Positions 53,738-61,422 of a stretch of 64,000 nucleotides of DNA are shown piece by piece. The stretch is taken from assembly GCA_020636075.1 (NCBI GenBank), contig JACJYO010000003.1, positions 62,001-126,000 on the forward strand. Reading direction: 5' to 3'. Numbering within the stretch: the stretch's first letter is position 1; each line of letters starts with the position of its first letter. A program made the position numbers and the translations under genes. Below the pieces are notes generated by a model, which worked only from the letters and a program-made list of their open reading frames with translations, was not told the DNA's origin and made no database searches. The stretch comes from Lewinellaceae bacterium. Its GTDB lineage: Bacteria > Bacteroidota > Bacteroidia > Chitinophagales > Saprospiraceae.

Positions 53738-55567
53738 ATGCGCACGCTATATAAAAAAATCCGCCCCACCACTAAACCCGCGCTGCTGCTCATCGTTTTG
53801 ACCATGCTTGCCGGCGCCAGCCTTGAGGCACAAATCAATACCGCAGGCTACTGCGGACATTACGAGGATGTTTTGATCCCCGATCCGGCCCCTGCGCCTT
53901 ACCTGATCCTCACCGCGGTCGGCGGCGACGGCGGTAAGATCCAACGCAATAATACCTACAAGGGCGGCTGTGGCGCTATGGTGCGGGCCATTTTCTACGT
54001 CGGCACCGGAAAGGGCCAACTGGCGCCCGGTGGCACACTGCGCTTTATGGTCGGAGGTCAGGGCGACAGCGAGCACGACATGAGCAATGCCGATGAAGTC
54101 GGCGCCGGCGGTGGCGGCGGTACAGGTATTGCCTACCGCTCACCGGCAGGCAAATGGACGCTGCTCCTGGTGGCTGGCGGCGGTGGCGGCGGAAACTGGG
54201 AAGGTCTCAGTAAAGTTTTTGAGGGCGGCCCCGGCAGGGCTTACGATAAAAATTTGTTGGCGATGGCGGCCCAAGCGGTTTCAATTTAACCGGTAACACG
54301 GATAACTCCGGCGGCGGCGCTTTTATCCTTTTCCCGGACGGTCCTCTGATATGATTAGTGCTGCCGGTTGGCCCGGCGGGCCGGACAGCGGCGAACCCAC
54401 CGGCGGCAGCGGACACGACGGCGGTCGTGCCTATTATTATTCCGGCGGCTGGGGATTCGGCGCCGGCGGCATCGGCCAGCGCGGCAATCGGGAAACCGGC
54501 GGCGGCGGCGGCTACACCGGCGGCGAGGCTGGAGGCAAGTGCAATGACCAAGGCTGCTACCGGTATTCGACGGACCACCGGTTCAACAACGGCAACTATA
54601 TGCCTGCCAACGGCGGCTCAGCTATGTCAATGAAGAAAACATGCAGGTGCTGAAGGTGCTCTCCTTCGAACGCGGGTTTGCGCAAGACCCCCAAAACGGC
54701 TATGCCACCTACGAATATCGCGTTCCGCCACGTGTTTACGACTTTATCCAGTTCGACAACGTGCGCGAAAAGTGTATTACCGACTATGCCGGCTGGACTA
54801 AAGACGGCAATAATGTCGAAATCGGCGATTGCGTGGATGCCGATGCACTGCGCTGGTACCTGAACGAAGGCTCCAATATTCAACTGGTCAAAGATGTCGG
54901 GCAGTGTATTGATCTGGACCACTCCAATACTACTAACGGCACCAATATCCATACCTGGTCGTGCAACGGCACCAATGCTCAAAAATGGTATTACGACGGT
55001 ATTTCCAAACAGATTCACTCTGCCGTGGACATGAACAAATGTTTCGACCTGGTAAATGGCCACACTGCCAATGGCACCAATATCCAGTTGTGGACCTGCA
55101 ACCCGAACAACTCAAATCAGAAATGGTATTTCGAACGGGCTACCCTGGCCCAGCCCTCCGAAACCGGCAACCGTATTTATTGGGCGCAATACCCGGACAA
55201 GTGTATTGATGTGTATGGGGCCCATACCGACAATGGTACCAATATCCAACTGTACCACTGCCACGATCACCCGGCCCAGTACTTTTACCTCGAAGGAAAC
55301 ACAATCCGCCTCAACAAAGACCGCACGAAGTGCCTCGACCTGAGACAGTCCAATACCAACAACGGCGCAAACATCCAATTGTACGACTGTAACGGCACCA
55401 ATGCCCAGAATTGGACCTACGATGGCTACACCCGTTCCTTCCGGTCCTGGGTAAATAGTTCCAAATGCATCGATATCTCAAACGGCGGTACCGCCGACGG
55501 TACCAATATTCAGTTGTGGGATTGTCAACTCAGCAACCACAGCCAACAGTTTATCATCGGCAATTAA
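53738..55567 (+). pseudogene. Glycine-rich/ricin-repeat gene with three frameshifts
   Basis: ATG 53738 (MRTLYKK), signal peptide ending SLEAQ, then glycine-rich domain in three frames: LLLVAGGGGGGNW to about 54257, then PSGFNLTGNTDNSGGGAF to about 54350, then GGWGFGAGGIG to about 54620, then SYVNEENMQVLKVLSFERGF onward. The ricin part (54740-55567) is one intact frame with six or seven repeats ending SQQFIIGN. No operator is visible in the 278 bases upstream, so it probably depended on the promoter of the preceding gene. Breaks fall only in the glycine-rich part. Confidence 0.8.
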
Positions 55568-55847
55568 GCTGTTTGAATATTATTTTTAAAAATCCGGATC
55601 ATGATACATATTCAAAATCCCCCCGCACTGCCCCGGTTTATAAAAACATGGGCATTCCTTAGTCGCCTTTGTAAAGCATTGGCCGGGTAAATTCCCAGGC
55701 CATTGAACTGCCCGGGGTGTCAGAAAACAGTACCGGTACGGACTCGTATGCAGGGGAACCAATTGTGGCTTATTTCAACCCCTGATTCGCAGGAGTCGTG
55801 GTATTATTAATTGGAGAAATTCTCAAACACGCTCTAAGCCTGTTGTT
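55568..55847. other. Intergenic stretch with a possible further relic
   Basis: No gene. Around 55640-55680 the sequence ATGGGCATTCCTTAG then TCGCCTTTGT resembles 51348-51372 upstream of the other relic, suggesting another decayed copy. The cluster ends here facing the convergent regulator gene. Confidence 0.3.
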
Positions 55848-57839
55848 TTACTCCCGCGCCAATTTGGGACTTTGCCCGAATTCGTCCCGGTAGCTGCGGG
55901 AAAAATAGGACGGATCCTTAAACCCTATTGCAAAAGCAATCTCTGAAACGGTCATGTCGGTCGTATGCAACAATTCATGCCCTTTCCGGAGCCGGATGGC
56001 ACGCACGAAATGCGAGGTAGACCTGCCGGTCAGCGCCTTCAACTTGAGATGCAGGTTGGAACGGCTCAACCTGACATCACGGCAAAGCTCCGGGATACCG
56101 TAATCTTCGTCGTCGATGTTATTCAGCACAGATTGCCGGATCTTGTCCATAAACAAATCTTCGTATCGAAACTTTGGTTCCGGCGCCGGCAGCAGGGCGC
56201 CGGGCTGGCTATAGCGCCGCTGCAAGTCCCGCCGGATCTGGAGGAGGTTTTTGAGCTGAATAAAGAGTTCTTTTTTACTAAAGGGCTTAGCCAGGTATGC
56301 ATCGGCGCCGAGTTCGAGTCCGGTCAGGCGCGATTCATCGTCGACGCGTGCTGTCAGCAGTACGATGGGAATGTGGCTGCTGCGCTCATCCGACTTTAAG
56401 GTCCGGCAAAGTTCAAAACCGTCTTTATTCGGCATCATCACATCGCTTACGATGAGGTCGGGCACTTCAGTGAGGGCCAGGTCTATCCCCTCCTGTCCGT
56501 CGCGGGCAATCAGCAGAATGTACTGGTCTTCCAGGCAGGCGCTTAAAAAAGCCGCTACGTCCGGGTTGTCTTCCACGATTAGGATTCTCGGTAGCAACTC
56601 GCCTGCGGCTTCTTGCGCCTGAACGATAAAGGGCGCATCGGCATCGGCCGCCAACACATGCACCGGATCGCTCGAAATGGCGTCCGGGTCGAGTGCTTGA
56701 GCGCTGTTGTGTACTGGCAATTCAAGGGTAAAACTTGTCCCGCGGCCTTCTTCGCTGGTCGCGATTATCGTGCCACCCATAAGTTTAGTCAGTTGGTCCA
56801 CCAGAGCCAGTCCAATGCCGGTGCTTACGGTTCCACCCGCAGCTGCTTGCCTGGAATTGCTTGCCGGCGATTGAAAATACTGTTCAAAGATTGTTGGAAG
56901 GTATTCGGCGGGAATGCCAATACCGGTATCCTCAACGACGATGGAAAGCCGGCCGGCTGTGTGTTGGACGCGCACCCATATTTCCCCGCCCTCCGGCGTG
57001 AATTTAATTGCATTGGCGAGTAGGTTCGATAGGATGCGCAGCAATTTTTCCGGATCGAAATCCATGATCAGTTTGGATATACCGGACTGAAATTGCAATT
57101 GAATGTCTTTGCGCTCGGCGTAATAGTAAAAGGAATCCAGAATGACACGCAGGTAGGTAATCACGTCGGTTTGTACAGGCGCCAGTTCCAGTTTCCCGGC
57201 TTCCAGTTTGCGCAAATCCAGGATTTGATTGACCAGATCAAGCAGAATATTGCTGTTGCGGCGGATGGTAAGACCTTCGTTTTTGTGCCAGTTGCTTTCG
57301 TGTTCCAGTATCTGATCGGCCATGCCCGTAATAACCGTCAGGGGTGTCCGGAATTCATGGGAAATATTGGTAAAAAAACGGGATTTCAACTGGTCAAGCT
57401 TTTGCAGTTGTTCGTTTTGATCTGCCAGATCTTTGGCCTGTTCTGCCTGGCGAATGAGGCCCATTTCATTCAGGGTTTTTTTAACCGTAGCCTCCAGGTC
57501 TTCCGGTTCTATGGGTTTGGGCACAAAATCGTACGCGCCCAAATTCATAGCTTTCCGGATATTAGCCATATCGCCGTAAGCCGAGACCATCACGACTTTG
57601 AGGTTGGGCTGGCGTTCGTGCACCTTTGCCAGGAAAGTCAATCCATCCATCTCGGGCATGTTAATATCGCTCAGGATCATGTCGATGGCGCTGTTTTGCT
57701 CCAGGGCATCCAGGGCTTCGATACCGTTCAGCGCAAAAACAAAAGTGTATAGCCCGTTTTTAATCTGATTGCGAAATAAGTTTCGGATCAGGCGTTCAAA
57801 CATGGGTTGGTCATCTACGACCAGAATGGTGGCTTTCAT
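55848..57839 (-). CDS. Hybrid regulator REC-kinase-REC-AraC, copy B
   Basis: 663 residues, start MKATILVVDDQ. Same plan as copy A: receiver 1 with D58 (LSDINMPEMDG), HisKA with H161 (NISHEFRTPLTV), HATPase (ANAIKFTPEGG, DTGIGIPAEYL), receiver 2 (IVSDVMMPNKDG), and AraC double HTH (IPELCRDVRLSRSNLHLKLKALTG, VSEIAFAIGFKDPSYFSRSYRDEFG). The recognition helices differ slightly from copy A (RTIGMSRSN versus RDVRLSRSN), while the second HTH is nearly the same, so both may bind the same operator. Lies 14 nt after the kinase gene 57854-61297. Confidence 0.93.
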   Translation of the reverse strand: MKATILVVDDQPMFERLIRNLFRNQIKNGLYTFVFALNGIEALDALEQNSAIDMILSDINMPEMDGLTFLAKVHERQPNLKVVMVSAYGDMANIRKAMNLGAYDFVPKPIEPEDLEATVKKTLNEMGLIRQAEQAKDLADQNEQLQKLDQLKSRFFTNISHEFRTPLTVITGMADQILEHESNWHKNEGLTIRRNSNILLDLVNQILDLRKLEAGKLELAPVQTDVITYLRVILDSFYYYAERKDIQLQFQSGISKLIMDFDPEKLLRILSNLLANAIKFTPEGGEIWVRVQHTAGRLSIVVEDTGIGIPAEYLPTIFEQYFQSPASNSRQAAAGGTVSTGIGLALVDQLTKLMGGTIIATSEEGRGTSFTLELPVHNSAQALDPDAISSDPVHVLAADADAPFIVQAQEAAGELLPRILIVEDNPDVAAFLSACLEDQYILLIARDGQEGIDLALTEVPDLIVSDVMMPNKDGFELCRTLKSDERSSHIPIVLLTARVDDESRLTGLELGADAYLAKPFSKKELFIQLKNLLQIRRDLQRRYSQPGALLPAPEPKFRYEDLFMDKIRQSVLNNIDDEDYGIPELCRDVRLSRSNLHLKLKALTGRSTSHFVRAIRLRKGHELLHTTDMTVSEIAFAIGFKDPSYFSRSYRDEFGQSPKLARE

Positions 57840-57853
57840 AATCGTTCCAAAGA

Positions 57854-60800
57854 TCAGTTTCGGTGACTCCCGTTTATCGGAATTGTGACTAAAAAATCGG
57901 TAAAGCTTCCCGGTTCACTTTCCACCTGGATTTGCCCACCGTGCTCGGTGACGATAATATCGTAACAAATGGACAAACCCAGCCCGGTATTACCTTCGTC
58001 CGTCGGTTTTGTCGTAAAAAACGGCATGAAGATGTCCTTCATAACTTCAGGATCGATGCCGGGTCCGTTGTCGCGGATACGTAAAGCAAGCTGCGCTCCC
58101 TGCACGGCTGTATGAATTCGAATGGCAGGCTGGAATTCCCCCTTCCGGAGTTGCTGTTTCGTTTGCAAGGCGTAACAGGCATTGTTCAAAATATTCAACA
58201 CAGCCCGTGCGAGGTTGAGCGGAGAACCGTACACGCGTTGGCCGGCCGGATGGTAGATTTCCTCCAGGTCTACCGAGAAATCGGGGTGCCGGGCGGTGAA
58301 CCCGCTGACAACCAAGTGAACGGTTTCTTCGATCAACTCATTTAAGTCCAACCACTGCATTTTCTCCGAAGTGCCCCGGGCATGGTCCATCATACTGCGC
58401 ACGATCCGGTCGGCAGCCCTGCCTTTGCTTTTTATATCGAGCGCTATTTGTTTCAAATCATTCAAATACCGCAAGAGGCGCTGATAGCGACTGGGGTCAA
58501 TGTTGCTGCGATTATTTTGCAGCGCGCTCAATACCAAGTCGGCCAGGCCGGAAGAATCATGTGCGAAATTATTGACAAAGTTTAGGGGGTTTTTGATCTC
58601 ATGGGCAATTCCCGCTGTTAACTGGCCCAGGGAAGCGAGTTTTTCCTGAACAACCAGCTGATCGCGGGTACGCATGATTTCGTTTGTCCGCGCTTGCAAT
58701 TCTTTTTCCAGGCGCCGTCGTTCCTGTTTTTGGCGAAACACCCAGGCTAGTATCAGCCCAAGCGCAGCGCAAAAGCAAAGCGCGATAAACCAGGTTTGTT
58801 TATAAAAAATTTCGGCGGCCCGCACCGGGACAGCGAGCGGCGCTGTAGTCCAGTTCCCCCGATGATCGCAGCCTCGTATCAATATCTGGTATTCGCCGGC
58901 GGGCAAATTTTGCAGGTTAAGTTCATTGTTCGTCCCCACATAAATCCAATCGCTGCGGCCTTTAATATCCGCGCCTTCCAGTTTGTAGGCAAAGTTGTTT
59001 TCTTCGACGCGCACCAGGCTTGAAAGTGCAAACCGAAGGCCGAGCGCGCGGTGCGTTGCCGGCAGCGCTATGGTTTGCACCCGGTACGGCCAGTTTGTTT
59101 TATTGACCAGGCTGTCGCCTGCTGTATCGTAGTACGAAAACCCGGTCAGAAATATCCGAACAGCATCACGTCCAAGTATCCGGGCTTTGAGGACTTCCGG
59201 ATGGAAAATGTTGATCCCGCTGATGGAGCCAAACAACAAGTCGCCCGAAGGGCTTTTGTAGTGGGAATACCGGTTGAACTCGTTCGTCGAAAGCCCGTCT
59301 TCCTTGTACAAACGGCTTAGGACTTCCCCCTTGGACGATACCAGGGTAATGCCTTCATAAGTAGATACCCAGCGCACACCCGACTGGTCGGCCAAAATGC
59401 CCACTACGATATTGTTCGACAAGCCTTTTTTTTGATCAATTACAGTGACCGCCCCGGTGCGGGGATCGTAGATATGCAAGCCGCCGCCATAGGTTCCAAC
59501 CCATAAGCGCCCGTCTTCGCCTTCATTGATGCACATCATGCGTTCATCCTGAAAACCTTCCTTCCGCCCGACCCGGTGGTACGCCCCGGTTTTCAGCTTA
59601 AACTGGTACAAGCCATCCAAAGCAGCCACCCAAATGGTGCTGTCCCGGGCAACAAAAATTGCATTGACCACGCCATTCAATTTCACCGGTGGGCCGTTTA
59701 CCGGCAACGCGCTCAAGCGCTTGTCGGGAATTGAATAGGAAAAAATCTGGTCGTCCGCCGCCAGCACCACAGTAGCAGCATCAGCGAAGGCAAAACGCAT
59801 AAAATCTTTGCCCACGGGAAAACTGGCACACACGCCGTTTTCCCGAAAGCGAACGAGCTGGTTATCATAAGGCACCCAAAAACTTCCGCCCGCATCCTTC
59901 ACGATGTCAACCAGGTGTTTAGGCCCGGCGGGCCGTTGTTCGATCTTTAAGCAGGGTATGGACAAGGGTTTAAGCGATTCTGCGGACACGTCGGTGCGGG
60001 GTTGAAGCAGCGAAATGGGCATCGCACTTTCCGGATAAGTCAGGTATTGCCCCGGACTTGCTTCGGTTATAGCCCGGATTGGAATCCCTTCAAGGCAGGT
60101 GGTAATCGTCCCGATAAGTTTCAGGTCGACGGCTGCCAGGCCGCCGGATGTGAACACATAGACTTGTTGGAGAAAATCCCTGCCGTGAATGGTAAAAATA
60201 TTGGAGCCGGCGTAACGGGATTTTTTCTGAACGGCATTCAGCACAGGCGAATAATCGTAAAGCCTTCCGTTTTTATCCTGCAAAAGACCGGCAAACCCGG
60301 TAGATAATTGCCGGAAATACAAGATGCTGCCACTTTGGTCGCGGGTAATATTAAGATAGTAATCGGACGATTTGGCCGATGGTCTTTGGTTCAGGGCCGT
60401 GTTTTCTAATATACCGGATACCTGCACCGTTCCGCTGCGGGGCGCCAGTTTAAAAAGCGTTTCCCATGCACCCAAATAAATCAAAATGGTATCCGCGCGA
60501 TCGGAAGCAATCGTCCAGTAATTAGTGTTGGAAATTGGAGGCGGTGGTTTTTGTCGAAAAATGGTTTCGAGGGTATAGTTCCGGGTCTGTCGGGTTTTAA
60601 ATTCAAAACGGGTCAGCACGCCCGTCCCGGTCTCCATGTTTCCCGCTTCAATAGCGGCCTCGTCTCCAACATTCGCAATCCACAAATCGGTCTCCGTAAG
60701 TAGTGTAAGCCCCGGTTGGCCCAAGGTAAAACTGGGGCTTGTCGCGTCCAGACGCGGCAAGCTCATCAGTTTATGCACGCCCTTCTGATCGAGCCTGTAC

Positions 60801-61297
60801 ACCAGGTGATGGGTAGGGGAAAGGGCATGTGCAATAATACCGTAGGCCTTCGTAATACCGCAGGAACTGATCCGGGCGCCTGGCACATCCAGGGTGAAGT
60901 AGCGCGCTTTTTGGGTATCCGGATCGAAAATAAAGCAGGTTGCGCTTTCCCGAAAATATCCGAACAGCTTACCCGAAGGTGTGAAGCCTGAAAGCACTGC
61001 CTGGCTGACCAACTCCGCCGGTGTTTCCTTCCATTGCACAAATGCGGACTGCATGCCGTCGAATTTGAAAAAATTAATCGTCCGGTGCTCATCCTGACGG
61101 TAACAAGGGTTGACCCACAAGCGGCCGGAAGGGTCGATCATCCCGTCGAAAACACAGGAAATCGGCAAGCCTGCATCGATATCGAATACAGACAAGCCGG
61201 AAGGCTCCACAACAGGGAGCGCCGGTTGTGCCCATAATCCGGCTACCGGAACGACAAAAAACAGCCACAGGCTATTCCAGGAAGTGCAGATGCGCAT
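57854..61297 (-). CDS. Propeller/Y_Y_Y sensor histidine kinase, module B with regulator
   Basis: 1147 residues from ATG 61297 (MRICTS), chosen because TACATTTG ends 8 nt upstream; reading further upstream only translates the promoter. Signal peptide ends AGLWAQ. Propeller region to about 750 (GRLWVGTYGGGLHIYD, GVRWVSTYEGITLV), Y_Y_Y domain (LNLQNLPAGEYQILIRG), transmembrane segment, HisKA GIAHEIKNPLNFVNNF and HATPase (NILNNACYAL, DNGPGIDPEV, GNTGLGLSI). Closest relative here is the kinase at 37253-40699, which has the same position relative to its regulator. Confidence 0.92.
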   Translation of the reverse strand: MRICTSWNSLWLFFVVPVAGLWAQPALPVVEPSGLSVFDIDAGLPISCVFDGMIDPSGRLWVNPCYRQDEHRTINFFKFDGMQSAFVQWKETPAELVSQAVLSGFTPSGKLFGYFRESATCFIFDPDTQKARYFTLDVPGARISSCGITKAYGIIAHALSPTHHLVYRLDQKGVHKLMSLPRLDATSPSFTLGQPGLTLLTETDLWIANVGDEAAIEAGNMETGTGVLTRFEFKTRQTRNYTLETIFRQKPPPPISNTNYWTIASDRADTILIYLGAWETLFKLAPRSGTVQVSGILENTALNQRPSAKSSDYYLNITRDQSGSILYFRQLSTGFAGLLQDKNGRLYDYSPVLNAVQKKSRYAGSNIFTIHGRDFLQQVYVFTSGGLAAVDLKLIGTITTCLEGIPIRAITEASPGQYLTYPESAMPISLLQPRTDVSAESLKPLSIPCLKIEQRPAGPKHLVDIVKDAGGSFWVPYDNQLVRFRENGVCASFPVGKDFMRFAFADAATVVLAADDQIFSYSIPDKRLSALPVNGPPVKLNGVVNAIFVARDSTIWVAALDGLYQFKLKTGAYHRVGRKEGFQDERMMCINEGEDGRLWVGTYGGGLHIYDPRTGAVTVIDQKKGLSNNIVVGILADQSGVRWVSTYEGITLVSSKGEVLSRLYKEDGLSTNEFNRYSHYKSPSGDLLFGSISGINIFHPEVLKARILGRDAVRIFLTGFSYYDTAGDSLVNKTNWPYRVQTIALPATHRALGLRFALSSLVRVEENNFAYKLEGADIKGRSDWIYVGTNNELNLQNLPAGEYQILIRGCDHRGNWTTAPLAVPVRAAEIFYKQTWFIALCFCAALGLILAWVFRQKQERRRLEKELQARTNEIMRTRDQLVVQEKLASLGQLTAGIAHEIKNPLNFVNNFAHDSSGLADLVLSALQNNRSNIDPSRYQRLLRYLNDLKQIALDIKSKGRAADRIVRSMMDHARGTSEKMQWLDLNELIEETVHLVVSGFTARHPDFSVDLEEIYHPAGQRVYGSPLNLARAVLNILNNACYALQTKQQLRKGEFQPAIRIHTAVQGAQLALRIRDNGPGIDPEVMKDIFMPFFTTKPTDEGNTGLGLSICYDIIVTEHGGQIQVESEPGSFTDFLVTIPINGSHRN

Positions 61298-61305
61298 GAT
61301 GCCAA

Positions 61306-61313
61306 CAAATGTA
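61306..61313 (-). promoter_or_regulatory. TAnnTTTG promoter of kinase gene, leaderless arrangement
   Basis: TACATTTG on the minus strand with TTTG ending 8 nt before ATG 61297. The 12 bases TTACATTTGTTGG match the promoter at 40699 almost exactly. Confidence 0.7.
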
Positions 61314-61385
61314 AGGAACTGCAAATTCATGCCTGAACGCGGAATGCATTAATATCCTGTGAAAACAGGCCGATATGCTGCACTT

Positions 61386-61422
61386 AGAGCCTGTCCGGAA
61401 ACCTCCTTTGTGGATAGGCTCT
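61386..61422 (-). terminator. Hairpin at the end of the module B first kinase gene
   Basis: AGAGCCTGTCC (61386-61396) pairs with GGATAGGCTCT (61412-61422), overlapping the stop codon. There is no T tract on the minus strand, so termination is uncertain. Confidence 0.4.
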
